The notes under the pieces were generated by a model. The model was not told the DNA's origin, ran no database searches, and saw only the letters and a program-made list of their open reading frames with translations. From Ignavibacteria bacterium (GTDB lineage Bacteria > Bacteroidota > Ignavibacteria > UBA10030), in assembly GCA_016873755.1 (NCBI GenBank), contig VGWB01000010.1:1-38831 (forward strand): a DNA stretch of 38,831 bases. The letters are read 5' to 3'. Of this stretch, positions 15,033 to 24,700 are shown piece by piece. Both the position numbers and the translations under genes were made by a program. Positions within the stretch are counted from its first letter, which is position 1. Each line of letters begins with the position of its first letter.

Positions 15033-17534
15033 ATGGAAGGTAATTTCTCAAACAGGGTGCAAGACGTCATACGGCTGAGCCGCGAGGAAGCGTTGCGCCT
15101 TGGACACGACTACATCGGCACCGAACACCTACTTCTGGGGATAATCCGGGAGGGTGAAGGGATTGCGGTCAAAATACTTCGGAATCTCGGCGTCGACCTG
15201 TACAAGCTCAAGAAGGCCATCGAGGACACCGTTCGCACCTCGGGTGGGACTCTGACCATTGGTAATATTCCGCTCACCAAACAGGCCGAGAAGGTACTGA
15301 AAATCACGTACCTTGAGGCAAAGCTTTACAAATCAGATGTTATCGGGACAGAGCATCTCCTGCTCTCCCTTCTCCGTGACGACGATAATATCGCCGCGCA
15401 GATTCTGCATCAGTTCAACGTCCACTACGACGTCGTCCGAAACGAGCTGGATAACATTATCTCAGGCAAACCCTCCACTCCTCCAACACCACATGTCGCG
15501 GAGAAGAAACAGGACAAATCCAAAACCCCCGTTCTCGACAATTTCGGCCGTGATCTGACAAAACTCGCGGCTGAAGACAAACTCGATCCCATCGTCGGAA
15601 GAGAGAAGGAAATCGAACGGGTGGCCCAGGTCCTCAGCCGCCGGAAGAAGAACAACCCCGTCCTGATCGGTGAGCCGGGGGTTGGGAAGTCGGCAATAGC
15701 CGAGGGGCTCGCCCTTCGCATTGTGCTGAAGAAAGTCTCCCGTGTCCTCCACGACAAGCGGGTCGTAACCCTCGATCTCGCGGCCCTGGTGGCCGGCACC
15801 AAATATCGAGGCCAGTTTGAGGAGCGCATGAAGGCCGTCATGAACGAGCTCGAGAAGGCCAAAGATGTAATTCTCTTCATCGATGAGTTACATACCATCG
15901 TAGGAGCCGGCGGCGCAAGCGGGTCGCTCGATGCGTCGAACATGTTCAAGCCGGCGCTCGCTCGCGGCGAGCTCCAGTGCATTGGTGCCACGACCCTCGA
16001 TGAGTACCGGCAGTACATCGAGAAAGACGGTGCACTCGACCGGCGCTTTCAGAAGATCATGGTCGACCCCACAAGCGTTGAGGAAACCATCAAGATCCTT
16101 GAGAATATCAAACACAAGTACGAGGAACATCACGGCGTTCGATACACCGAGAAGGCTATCGACTCCGCTGTCCGACTGAGCGACCGTTACATAACCGACC
16201 GCTACTTACCGGACAAGGCAATCGACGTGATGGACGAGGCCGGTTCGCGGGTTCACCTAGCGAACATCGTTGTGCCGAAGGAGATCCTGCAGCTCGAAGA
16301 AGAGATCGAGAAGATCAAACAAGCGAAGAACCAGGTGGTAAAGAACCAGAACTTCGAAGAGGCGGCACGGCTTCGCGATCTCGAAAAGAAATTACTCAGT
16401 GATCTGGAAATTGCCAAGCGGGAATGGGAGCTGAAAGCACAGGAACTCGTCTTTGAAGTGAACGACGAGAATTGCGCTGAGGTCGTATCGATGATGACCG
16501 GCATCCCGGTGAACAGGGTTGCGCAAAGCGAGTCGGAAAAACTGCTCAACATGGGGGAGGCGCTGAAGGCCGTCATCGTCGGCCAAGATGAAGCGATTAT
16601 GAAGCTTACCCGCGCCATCCGGCGAACTCGCGCGGGGCTGAAGGATCCCAAACGACCCATCGGTTCGTTCATCTTCCTCGGTCCCACGGGGGTCGGCAAG
16701 ACCGAAATGGCGAAGGCCCTTGCCCGTTATCTTTTCGACTCGGAAGAGGCCCTCATCCGAATCGACATGAGCGAGTACATGGAGAAATTCTCCGTTTCTC
16801 GCCTTGTTGGCGCCCCACCGGGATATGTCGGCTACGAGGAAGGCGGACAGCTGACGGAGAAGGTGCGCCGTAAACCGTATTCTGTGGTTCTCCTGGACGA
16901 GATTGAGAAAGCCCATCCGGATGTCTTCAACATCCTTCTTCAGGTGCTTGACGACGGAATCCTGACGGACAGCCTAGGCCGCCGCGTGGATTTCAAGAAC
17001 ACGATCCTGATTATGACCTCCAACATCGGCTCGCGCGACATCAAGGTCACGGGCGGATTCGGGTTTGGAACGCAAACGCACGAGGACAAATACACTGCGA
17101 TGAAGGGCCATATCGAAGATGCCCTCAAACGCGTCTTCAACCCGGAATTCCTCAACCGCGTCGACGATACCCTCGTGTTTCATAATCTCGAACGGGAGCA
17201 TATCCTTCTCATCATTGATATCGCCTCACAGGAGCTTGTCAAGCGGATGGAGGGCATGGGCATCACGGTAGAGTTGACAAAGGCAGCCAAGGAGTTCCTG
17301 GCCGACAAGGGCTTCGACCCCGCATTTGGAGCACGTCCGCTTCGGCGCGCCCTCCAGAAATATGTCGAGGATCCCCTCGCCGAAGAGATCCTCAAGTGCA
17401 GGTTCGCGACAGGGAGCAAGATCAGAGTGAAATTCAACAAGAAGACTGAGGAGCTCACGTTCGTTGATTCTTCCAAGGATAAGGGAGGAGACGAGTTGAA
17501 GGAGCACGATGAAGAAGTGGCTGACGCCACATAG
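15033..17534 (+). CDS. clpC: ATP-dependent Clp protease ATP-binding subunit ClpC
   Basis: 833 residues. ClpC is a hexameric AAA+ unfoldase that feeds proteins to ClpP and helps protein quality control in the cytoplasm. Two Clp_N repeats (about 5-140, each with IGTEHLLL) are followed by AAA domain 1 with Walker A GEPGVGKS (213-220) and Walker [13 protein letters not shown]-like middle motif (about 435-460, [15 protein letters not shown]) separates ClpC from ClpA and ClpB. AAA domain 2 has Walker A GPTGVGKT (about 550-557), [13 protein letters not shown] and the [13 protein letters not shown] pore loop. The C-terminal D2-small domain and an acidic tail follow. Ribosome binding is weak (GAAGAAT). 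It has its own promoter and terminator, so it is monocistronic. No mcsA/mcsB or ctsR lies beside it. Confidence 0.96.
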   Translation: MEGNFSNRVQDVIRLSREEALRLGHDYIGTEHLLLGIIREGEGIAVKILRNLGVDLYKLKKAIEDTVRTSGGTLTIGNIPLTKQAEKVLKITYLEAKLYKSDVIGTEHLLLSLLRDDDNIAAQILHQFNVHYDVVRNELDNIISGKPSTPPTPHVAEKKQDKSKTPVLDNFGRDLTKLAAEDKLDPIVGREKEIERVAQVLSRRKKNNPVLIGEPGVGKSAIAEGLALRIVLKKVSRVLHDKRVVTLDLAALVAGTKYRGQFEERMKAVMNELEKAKDVILFIDELHTIVGAGGASGSLDASNMFKPALARGELQCIGATTLDEYRQYIEKDGALDRRFQKIMVDPTSVEETIKILENIKHKYEEHHGVRYTEKAIDSAVRLSDRYITDRYLPDKAIDVMDEAGSRVHLANIVVPKEILQLEEEIEKIKQAKNQVVKNQNFEEAARLRDLEKKLLSDLEIAKREWELKAQELVFEVNDENCAEVVSMMTGIPVNRVAQSESEKLLNMGEALKAVIVGQDEAIMKLTRAIRRTRAGLKDPKRPIGSFIFLGPTGVGKTEMAKALARYLFDSEEALIRIDMSEYMEKFSVSRLVGAPPGYVGYEEGGQLTEKVRRKPYSVVLLDEIEKAHPDVFNILLQVLDDGILTDSLGRRVDFKNTILIMTSNIGSRDIKVTGGFGFGTQTHEDKYTAMKGHIEDALKRVFNPEFLNRVDDTLVFHNLEREHILLIIDIASQELVKRMEGMGITVELTKAAKEFLADKGFDPAFGARPLRRALQKYVEDPLAEEILKCRFATGSKIRVKFNKKTEELTFVDSSKDKGGDELKEHDEEVADAT

Positions 17535-17560
17535 TTGCGGACTTGAAACGATCTGATGAG

Positions 17561-17590
17561 ATCCCCCGTAACAGTCGGGGGATTTTTTTT
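17561..17590 (+). terminator. Rho-independent terminator of clpC
   Basis: ATCCCCCG (17561-17568) pairs perfectly with CGGGGGAT (17576-17583) across a 7-nt loop and is followed by eight T (17583-17590). It lies 26 nt after the clpC stop. Confidence 0.92.
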
Positions 17591-17616
17591 CACCCCGGAG
17601 GGCCCCCCAACCGACG

Positions 17617-18216
17617 ATGAAACCTCCACGCCCACGCTACATCTTGTTCAACAAGCCATACGGCGTCCTCTCCCAGTTCACGGATCCGTGGGGAAGGCAA
17701 ACCCTCGCCGACTTCGGTCCTTTTCCCAAAGATGTTTACCCGGTTGGAAGGCTTGATGCGGACACTGAGGGGCTCCTGTTGCTGACAAACGACAACGAGA
17801 TGAAGCATCGATTACTCGACCCGCGCTTCGAGCATCCTCGCACGTATCTCGCGCTGGTCGAACGTATGCCCTCAGGCGAAGCGTTAGAGAAACTCCGCAG
17901 GGGGGTAACAATCGAACGAAGAAAAACAAAACCCGCCGCAGTGATGCTGTGCCGAGAGGAACCCGCACTCTGGGATCGACCAGTGCCGATTCGATTCAGG
18001 AAGAGCGTGCCGACGGCGTGGCTCGAGATAACCCTGATGGAGGGGCGCAACAGGCAGGTTCGAAAGATGACGGCCTCCATCGGGCATCCGACTCTGCGCC
18101 TCGTGAGAATCGCTTTTGGGCCTCTGACGATTCAGGGGATCCGGCCGGGAGAATTCCGCGATCTTCGGTCCGGAGAGGTGCGGGATCTCCTCCGATCAGT
18201 GAACCGTTCTGCGTGA
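17617..18216 (+). CDS. rluE: RluE/RsuA-family rRNA pseudouridine synthase
   Basis: 199 residues. It isomerises a uridine in ribosomal RNA to pseudouridine. The catalytic motif VGRLDADTEGLLLLTND holds Asp at about 47. ILFNKPYGVLSQF at the N-terminus and LMEGRNRQVRKMTASIGHPT followed by LRLVRIAFGPL near the C-terminus are the family's other motifs. There is no S4 RNA-binding domain in front, as in RluE (which modifies U2457 of 23S rRNA in E. coli) and unlike RsuA or RluB. The call to RluE rather than another member rests on this layout. It begins 26 nt after the clpC terminator and I could not place a promoter. A GGAGGG lies 14 nt before the ATG, a little far. Confidence 0.9.
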   Translation: MKPPRPRYILFNKPYGVLSQFTDPWGRQTLADFGPFPKDVYPVGRLDADTEGLLLLTNDNEMKHRLLDPRFEHPRTYLALVERMPSGEALEKLRRGVTIERRKTKPAAVMLCREEPALWDRPVPIRFRKSVPTAWLEITLMEGRNRQVRKMTASIGHPTLRLVRIAFGPLTIQGIRPGEFRDLRSGEVRDLLRSVNRSA

Positions 18217-18256
18217 TTAGATACGTTATGTGCCATTTTGCCAATGAGGATTACAT

Positions 18257-19150
18257 ATGAAACGAATCACGATGACACTACTCGGAGTCCTGTTCTTGTT
18301 TACCGGGAATGAGATGTTCGCACATCCAGGCTCTGGCATATTCGTAGATCGGCAAGGCACCATCTACTTCGTTGATACAGGCGCTGGCATATGGAAACTT
18401 GAGCGAAGTGGCACGCTCACAAAACTCACAGCCCCAGCCTATCATTGGATGGCATTTGATGTCTACAATAAACGTGCAAACACTTCATCGTCGCGTTTCG
18501 CCCTTGGGAATGGAACGATCATTCGCGATTCCGGTGAGCCTAGGATTTTCGTCTCGAGTGATTTTCCTATCACCATTGGAAGCAATGGGGACTTCTACTA
18601 TCCAGCAATCGGATCCACCGGACAACTGCAGATCAACCGCCTTGATACTTCAGGCCACAATACGGTCGTAAAGAATCTACCTGAACACACGGAGAGTGGT
18701 CCTCTCCGCTGGCTGAACGGCATTGTTGTTTCAGCCGATGGCTCGATATATTATTCTGAAGACAAAGCAATCAGAAGGATTACACCTGAGGGGGAGCTTG
18801 CCACGCTCTTCCTGCACCCTACTACTCCCCGTTGTGACTCTGTGCCAGGTGTTGAGTCCGAACAAGGCCCATACCTGCGCGGCATCGATGTCGACAAACA
18901 AGGGAATGTGTATGCCGCGGTCACGGGCTGCGGATCAGTAGTAAAGATCACGCCACAAAAGGAAGCGAAGACCATTCTTCGAACTCAAAGCCCCTGGTCC
19001 CCTACAGCGGTTGCAGTCTCGGGTGATACCGTCTATGTGCTTGAATACCTTCATACAGCCAGCCACAACCGACAGGAATGGTTACCGAGAATCCGGAAGG
19101 TCAGTTCGGATGGCCAAGTCGTCACACTTACATCGGTAGAGAGGCGATAG
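18257..19150 (+). CDS. Exported NHL/SMP-30-like beta-propeller protein, function unknown
   Basis: 297 residues with an N-terminal signal peptide (ITMTLLGVLFLFTGNEMFA, cleaved near AHP). The mature chain has repeated blades of the form GIFVDRQGTIYFVDTGAGIW, GIVVSADGSIYYSEDKAIRR and GIDVDKQGNVYAAVTGCGSV, each an NHL- or SMP-30-type strand set with Asp-x-x-Gly turns. This predicts a six-bladed propeller in the periplasm or outside the cell. Two Cys in the second half (PRCDS and VTGCGS) may form a disulfide. No catalytic residue pattern is clear, so lactonase activity is not claimed. GAGG is 8 nt before the ATG. Upstream is rluE (40 nt away) and no promoter is obvious. It is convergent with nrfHA across an inverted-repeat region. 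Confidence 0.72.
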   Translation: MKRITMTLLGVLFLFTGNEMFAHPGSGIFVDRQGTIYFVDTGAGIWKLERSGTLTKLTAPAYHWMAFDVYNKRANTSSSRFALGNGTIIRDSGEPRIFVSSDFPITIGSNGDFYYPAIGSTGQLQINRLDTSGHNTVVKNLPEHTESGPLRWLNGIVVSADGSIYYSEDKAIRRITPEGELATLFLHPTTPRCDSVPGVESEQGPYLRGIDVDKQGNVYAAVTGCGSVVKITPQKEAKTILRTQSPWSPTAVAVSGDTVYVLEYLHTASHNRQEWLPRIRKVSSDGQVVTLTSVERR

Positions 19151-19184
19151 CCAACGAAGACACGGTGGGCAAAACGGCACATAA

Positions 19185-19302
19185 GAGCAGGCATTACGAC
19201 GCTCCCTCATTTGATGAGAGTACTATTGTGGTCGCTCCATTTGTTTTGCCGCAGAACAATTGGTCATTTGATAGCGGCAAAACAAACGGCGTAATGCCTG
19301 CA
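19185..19302. repeat. Nested inverted repeats, possible three-way junction
   Basis: Outer arms GCAGGCATTACG (19187-19198) and CGTAATGCCTGC (19290-19301) are perfect complements. Inside, TTTGTTTTGCCGC (19240-19252) and GCGGCAAAACAAA (19274-19286) form a perfect 13-bp stem with a 21-nt loop. A third small stem, CTCAT-TTG-ATGAG (19206-19218), fits between. No T-run follows on either strand. The rest of 19151-19525 holds a terminator and two more repeats but no gene. It could be a small non-autonomous mobile element or a structured RNA. Confidence 0.6.
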
Positions 19303-19329
19303 CTCGAATCCCGCAAACACGCCCGGTAG

Positions 19330-19364
19330 AAAAAAACCCCGACGCGCACCGTAAGCGTCGGGGT
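19330..19364 (-). terminator. Rho-independent terminator of the nrf unit
   Basis: ACCCCGACGC (19336-19345) pairs with GCGTCGGGGT (19355-19364) over a 9-nt loop. The seven A at 19330-19336 give a T-run after the stem on the minus strand. It is the likely end of the nrfHA message, about 160 nt past the nrfA stop. Confidence 0.82.
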
Positions 19365-19377
19365 CAGGGAGGTTGTT

Positions 19378-19415
19378 ATGAGACCCGCCCTAGGTAGGAT
19401 AACAGGCGGGCTCAT
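19378..19415. repeat. Inverted repeat downstream of nrfA
   Basis: ATGAGACCCGCC (19378-19389) pairs with GGCGGGCTCAT (19405-19415), an 11-bp stem with one bulged A and a 15-nt loop. No T-run follows. It would be in the 3' tail of the nrfA message. Confidence 0.5.
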
Positions 19416-19428
19416 GAATTGTAACAGC

Positions 19429-19479
19429 CGAGGCCTTCACAATGTTCCGCGCGAGGGCAGAAAACGGGAGAAGGCCTCG
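19429..19479. repeat. Second inverted repeat downstream of nrfA
   Basis: CGAGGCCTTC (19429-19438) and GAAGGCCTCG (19470-19479) are perfect 10-bp complements with a 31-nt loop. It lies 47 nt past the nrfA stop. It may stabilise the 3' end of the nrf mRNA; this is inference. Confidence 0.5.
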
Positions 19480-19525
19480 AACTGCATCACACTCAATCAC
19501 TTAGGCAGCATCACTGTCGGTGCAT

Positions 19526-21004
19526 TCAATACGTCAAAGGCCTACCCTGACGAGCCTCGGCGGCTCTGTCCCAACGTGGCAAAACAGTTCTCACAAAGTC
19601 TTCCTTCTTTGCTTCGATTTCGGCCATTTTCAGCCCTATGAACGCCTGTGCCTTCGCCTTCGATGACAGGTCAGGCAAACGAATTGTTTCGAGGAAGCCC
19701 TGCTTGGCAAGGATTCGTACGAGCATGATCCGTGCTTCCTCGGCCTTCTGGATTGCCGATCCCAGGATTCGAGCAGCCTCCACAGGCGAGTGAAATCCCA
19801 AGCCGTTCGAGGCGGCAACCCAGTCCCAACGCCACTGCGCGTGACGAATACGCTGAAGCACCAGCTTCATCTCCTGCTCCGTTGCGCCCTTCTCCCACGC
19901 AGCCCTCGCTTCGATGTGGGCATGGACCAACGCTCGCTCAGCCTGCATGCGCAACTCGAGTATCTTGTCCTGGCGGTCGGTTACATTCTTGATCAACACA
20001 GTTTCACTTTCACGATGACATACTTGACAGGCACTAGCCACGTCGTTCAGAGGGCTCTGAATCTTGTGGTTCGTGAATTTCACTCCCCCTTCGCTCCTGT
20101 ACGGCATATGGCAATCCGCGCACGCGACGCCGCGGTCGGCATGAATTCCTGTTTTGTATAGCTCATAGTCCGGATGTTGCGCCTTGAGCATAGGTGTTCT
20201 GCTCAAGGCGTGAACCCAGTCAACATGCTCTATCTCATCGTAGTACGCTTCCATACTATCGGCGGTGAACCCATTGTCCCAAGGGAAAGTGAGATAGGTA
20301 TCCAACTTCCCTTTGAAATAGTACTCTACGTGACATTGTGCACACACAAGGGACCTCATCTCCTGGTGGCTTGCCTGCTTGATGTCTCTTCCCTGCCTCT
20401 GAAATGCCTCAGCCAAGGCGGGGCGGGTAATGCGTAAGTTCATGCTGAAGGGATCGTGGCAATCCTGGCAGCCGATGTTGTTCACGATCTCCGGGCCCAG
20501 GCTATCCCAGCTCGACCTGTAGAAATCTGCAGGCCCCATCGTGCTCATGACACGCGGCACATCGGTGCTCTTGCACGTCCAGCATGTCGCGGGCTGAGGA
20601 ACTCCTGTGCGAAGCGTCTTGCGGATGTCTTCCACCGCATGGTAGTGACCCCGTGCTTGCGCGTAGTCACGAGAGAAGGCGTAGCCGGCCCACAGTACCA
20701 CAAGATAGGGATCTTCCTGGAGGTAGTCTCGCCACGACGAACCGGCATACTTGCTCCTGAAGCTTGTATCCAAGGTGCTTCGATAGGTTTCGAATTCTCG
20801 CGGGAAGTTCTCTCCCCAAACCTCGTTGCGAGGCTCCCACTCTCCGATTGGCTTCACGAGCTGGAAGGCCAGCCTAGCTTCCTGACGTCGCTCCATGATT
20901 GATGCACCGAAAAGGCCGATCAGGAAAACAAGCGCAACGGTGGAAAAGAAGAGGACCCATGCCAACCAAGGCTTTCCCTCAATGAGGCTCACGACGCTCT
21001 TCAT
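19526..21004 (-). CDS. nrfA: Ammonia-forming cytochrome c nitrite reductase NrfA
   Basis: 492 residues from ATG 21004, which overlaps the nrfH stop by 4 nt (ATGA). NrfA reduces nitrite to ammonium with six electrons in the periplasm (DNRA). Five haem sites are visible: CWTCK (141-145), the Lys-ligated catalytic haem motif diagnostic of NrfA, then CQDCH (179-183), CAQCH (221-225), CADCH (295-299) and CQVCH (326-330). CAQCHVEYYF carries the active-site Tyr. LKAQHPD places the Ca ligands Lys274 and Gln276 and active-site His277, matching Wolinella numbering. GLGFHSP supplies a distal haem His. An uncleaved-looking N-terminal helix (about 12-33) may anchor it in the membrane. The frame opens earlier at 21148 but that part lies within nrfH. 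Confidence 0.97.
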   Translation of the reverse strand: MKSVVSLIEGKPWLAWVLFFSTVALVFLIGLFGASIMERRQEARLAFQLVKPIGEWEPRNEVWGENFPREFETYRSTLDTSFRSKYAGSSWRDYLQEDPYLVVLWAGYAFSRDYAQARGHYHAVEDIRKTLRTGVPQPATCWTCKSTDVPRVMSTMGPADFYRSSWDSLGPEIVNNIGCQDCHDPFSMNLRITRPALAEAFQRQGRDIKQASHQEMRSLVCAQCHVEYYFKGKLDTYLTFPWDNGFTADSMEAYYDEIEHVDWVHALSRTPMLKAQHPDYELYKTGIHADRGVACADCHMPYRSEGGVKFTNHKIQSPLNDVASACQVCHRESETVLIKNVTDRQDKILELRMQAERALVHAHIEARAAWEKGATEQEMKLVLQRIRHAQWRWDWVAASNGLGFHSPVEAARILGSAIQKAEEARIMLVRILAKQGFLETIRLPDLSSKAKAQAFIGLKMAEIEAKKEDFVRTVLPRWDRAAEARQGRPLTY

Positions 21005-21645
21005 GGTCCATCCTGATGTTGTGAAGGTTTTGACAGAATTCGTTCGATCCACGCCGGTACCACCGGAGAAAGCCGAGGGACGCGGGCATAGGGGACCGAC
21101 GCCAGACTGCTCACAGAACCGTGCGGTGTCTCGCGATGACATTCCCAACAGAGCTTTCCCTCACCATGCTGCGCGCTTTCCCCACCTACATTGTAGAGAG
21201 CAACGCGATCGACAAGGGGACTGTGACAACGTTTGCAATTCTCCTGGATCACGGCGATACCTGCTTCTTTGACACGAATGACCTGCGGCTCGAGCCGAAA
21301 CGTGAACACGAATGAGTGGCGGAGTCCATCCTTTGTTTTGAAGGCGAGCTTGCTTATCACATTGTCGTGCGGCACGTGGCAATCGTTACAGACAGTGGCC
21401 CGACCGTGGCTTCCGCGCTGCCAGGTGGCATATTGCGGTGCCATCACGTGGCAGTTCATGCAGGCCTCAGGCCTGTCCGAGAGATAGGACGTCGCGTTGG
21501 CCACACGCAGTACCAGAATTCCGAGACCGCAGAGAATCCCAATGAGAAGAGTCACAGGGACTTGCCAGCGTCCCGGTGGAGCCAGCAGTGCAATGATGCT
21601 GAACGCGACGTGGATGACAAACTGTCGTCTACCTTCCCCCTTCAC
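21001..21645 (-). CDS. nrfH: Cytochrome c nitrite reductase membrane subunit NrfH (NapC/NirT family)
   Basis: 214 residues from GTG 21645. NrfH is the membrane-anchored tetrahaem quinol dehydrogenase that passes electrons from menaquinol to NrfA. A transmembrane anchor (about 29-48, VPVTLLIGILCGLGILVLRV) precedes four CxxCH sites: CMNCH (62-66, in a CxxCHxM motif), CNDCH (86-90), CKRCH (137-141) and CWECH (166-170). An in-frame TAG four codons upstream limits the start, and GGAGGGG lies just before the GTG. A hydrophobic stretch at 9-22 is unusual. The stop overlaps nrfA by 4 nt. The 124 nt between it and the kinase upstream show no clear promoter, so it may be co-transcribed with the kinase or use a promoter I cannot see. 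Confidence 0.95.
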   Translation of the reverse strand: MKGEGRRQFVIHVAFSIIALLAPPGRWQVPVTLLIGILCGLGILVLRVANATSYLSDRPEACMNCHVMAPQYATWQRGSHGRATVCNDCHVPHDNVISKLAFKTKDGLRHSFVFTFRLEPQVIRVKEAGIAVIQENCKRCHSPLVDRVALYNVGGESAQHGEGKLCWECHRETPHGSVSSLASVPYARVPRLSPVVPAWIERILSKPSQHQDGP

Positions 21646-21769
21646 CTGCCCCTCCTACTGAGTTGCACATCTGTGAGTTTGACCTAAACGGCCACAGTCC
21701 GTGAATCACTGGCAGATCCCTGCAAAGAAAGCGTGATGGCCCCATTCTCATCCAGCAGAGCATGCTCAT

Positions 21770-24700
21770 CTACCTCGGCCGGGAATCGAGTGTGTCACGT
21801 ACCATCTTGAGCATTTCTTCCGGCCTGCAGGGTTTTTGAATGAATCCGCGCACGCCGGAATCCAGAATCTTCGTTTTGACCTGGCATTCCAGATATCCGC
21901 TCGCCATGATCAGTGAGACACCGGGTTCCACCGCTTTGATCCTTTTGAACAGCTCCCAGCCATTGAACTTGGGCAGGCCCATGTCACAGACTACTATGTC
22001 GATTTCCTTTCTGTGCCTGCGGTAGAGGTCAACACCGTCCTGTCCGTCGGCCGCCGGGATTACAGTATACCCCTTCTCGCGCAAGATGTCAACAACCAGG
22101 TTACGTAGCACGTCTTCATCCTCGACGACAAGGATTGTCTCACTACCGCCGCGAACGTCCTGGCTTCTTCCCTGCTGGGAATCCCCTTGAACCTCCGCTT
22201 CCGGTGGGACCGGGAGATAGATCCTGAAGGTTGCACCCCAACCTTTTTCGCTCTCGACGTCGATAAGCCCTTGATGAGCTTGGACAACTCCGAAGACAAC
22301 CGCGAGGCCGAGTCCCGTCCCCTTTCCTTTTTCCTTTGTGGTGAAGAAGGGATCGAATATCCTTGCTTTGGTCGTTTCGTCCATACCCTTTCCGGTGTCG
22401 CTCACGGCGATCATGACGTATTGCCTTCCCTCCGCAACTGGGAAACGAGCGGAAATTTCCTCTCCTTGAACGAGCCTCGTGGCAATCGTGAGAGATCCGT
22501 GGTCGCTCATGGCATCTCGTGCATTCAAACAGAGATTCAGAAGAGCCTGATGAAGCTGCGTATGATCCATCGAGATGATCGGTATGTCTTTTTCAAGCTG
22601 GAGCGAGAGCCGTATGGTCTTAGGGAAGGTTTCCCCCAGCATCCGTGCCAACTCGCCGATGACGGAATTGACGTTCAAGGACTCAAGGTTGAATTCTGTT
22701 TTACGGGCGAACGTAAGGATCTGGCGGACAAGGCCCGCGCCTCGTTCGACCGATTTTACGATCGCCTCGACCCCGGACGCAATCCTCTTTGAATCACCTA
22801 CTGAGTGTTCCAACATCGAGGCGTATCCAAGGATGATGGCGAGGATGTTATTGAAGTCGTGCGCGATGCCAGCGGCAAGAGTCCCTATGCTTTCCATTTT
22901 CTGTACCTGAACGAGCTGCTGGCTAAGCTTCTTCCGTTCCGTGATGTCGCGGAAGATGGTCAGTACAGCCGGACGACCACGCTCAATTTCGAGGAACGTG
23001 TTCGACAACTCCAGCCACACCTTCCGTCCATCCCAGAAGACCGTATCGGCTTCGAGATGAGCAGGAACCGTCCGAGCGGCAAACCGCTGCTTCAAGATCT
23101 GAGTACCCCTTTCGATCTCGTCGGTCGATTCCATTTTGTAAATTATGTGGAACGGCTTCCCGATCAATTCATCACGCGGCTTACCCGTTAGCCGGCAAAA
23201 TGCCTCATTCACCGCCACGATCGTTCCCGATTCATCAATGATGCGCATACCGTCCATCGTGTTCTCCCATACCCGGCGGAAGCGGAGTTCAGAGAGCTTC
23301 AATTCTTCTTCGGCCTTCTTGCGCTCCGTGATATCGCGAAAGATACTGAGAACTTGGGGTGCCTGGCCCGGAACCTCAAGAATCGAGTTGGAAAGTTCGA
23401 CCGGTTTGGGCTCGCCGCTGTGGAGAGGGATCTCAACATCCATCCGTGGCGTGATTGCCCGCTCGGCAACGCGCCGCCTGAACTTTTCGAGATCTTCCTC
23501 ATTTTCCTTAGGGGATGCTTGATACGCAACCGTAAACGGCTTTTCCATCAATTCGTCACGTGACATGCCCACCAGGCGGCAGTATGCATCGTTGACCATG
23601 ACGATTGTTCCGTCTTGATCAAGAATCCTCATACCGTCTACGGCACTCTCCCACACCTGACGGAATTGGGCTTCGGACTTCCTTAAGGCCTCCTCCGTCT
23701 GTTTCCTATGCGTGATGTTGCGCAGAATCCCCCGATAGCCGAGAACCTCGCCCTTCTCATCCCGAATGGCTGTCGATGACTCAAGGCAAATCAATTTCTG
23801 ACCATCCCTGGTTTTCAGCTCGACCTCGTAGTCTTTGAGGAATCCATCTTTCGAGACCAGACGCTGACTCTTGTCGCGATCGTTCGGGTTGAAGTACAGA
23901 TCATGCGCGATATCGACCTTCAACAACTCCTCTTTCGACGAGAACCCAAACATCTCAACACCGGCAGGATTGATATCCAGCAACCGCCCTTCGACGGTAC
24001 TGCTGAATATCGCGTCTTTCGATTCTTCAATGATCGTGCGGTATTTCTGTTCCGACTGGCGCAGTTGTTCCTCGGCCCGTTTCCGCTCGGTGACATCTTG
24101 CATGATGCCAATCATCCGTACGGCCTTACCGTTCTCATCGGGGATGAAAATGCCGCGGTCATGCATCTGAACATAGTGACCGTCCCGATGCCGATACCGG
24201 TATTCAACGTCATAGGGGGTGAGGCTATGCTCCGCCACCTCAAGCAGCCGTAGGGCCTCGGCGCGATCTTCCGGATGGATAAGCTCTTCCCACTGAGCGA
24301 TACCGCCCTGCATTTCAGCCGGTCCGTATCCCAACACCTGTTCAACACTCCCACTCCACACAATTCCGCCGCTCTGCACATCGTAGTCGTAGACCACTTG
24401 TCCGGATGCCACCGCAACAAGTTCATACCGCCGTTTCCACTCGGCAATCTCTCTCTCGGCCTGTCTTCGCGCACTGATGTCGCGCGCGATCACCTGCATG
24501 GCCGGCTTCCCCCGGTAGGTAATCGGCACAGACACGGTCTCGACATCGATGATCGACCCGTCGAATCGAACAAACTTCTCCTCGGCACGAGAGGCTCCCC
24601 TCTCCTCTCCGGGTGTCTGCTGGGCGCGTGCCCTCACTGCATCTTGATACTCTTGGTGGACGAGATCCAGAAACGGTTTGCCGATCAGTTCTTCGGCATA

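Noticed and set aside
19185-19302. Integron attC site
   Set aside because: The expected terminal GTTRRRY/RYYYAAC boxes are absent and no integrase gene is in the window.
19295-19330. tRNA-like T-arm (TCGAATCCCGC)
   Set aside because: No acceptor stem, anticodon arm or D-arm can be drawn around it.
21005-21148. N-terminal extension of NrfA
   Set aside because: It lies within nrfH; ATG 21004 overlaps the nrfH stop and gives standard residue numbering.
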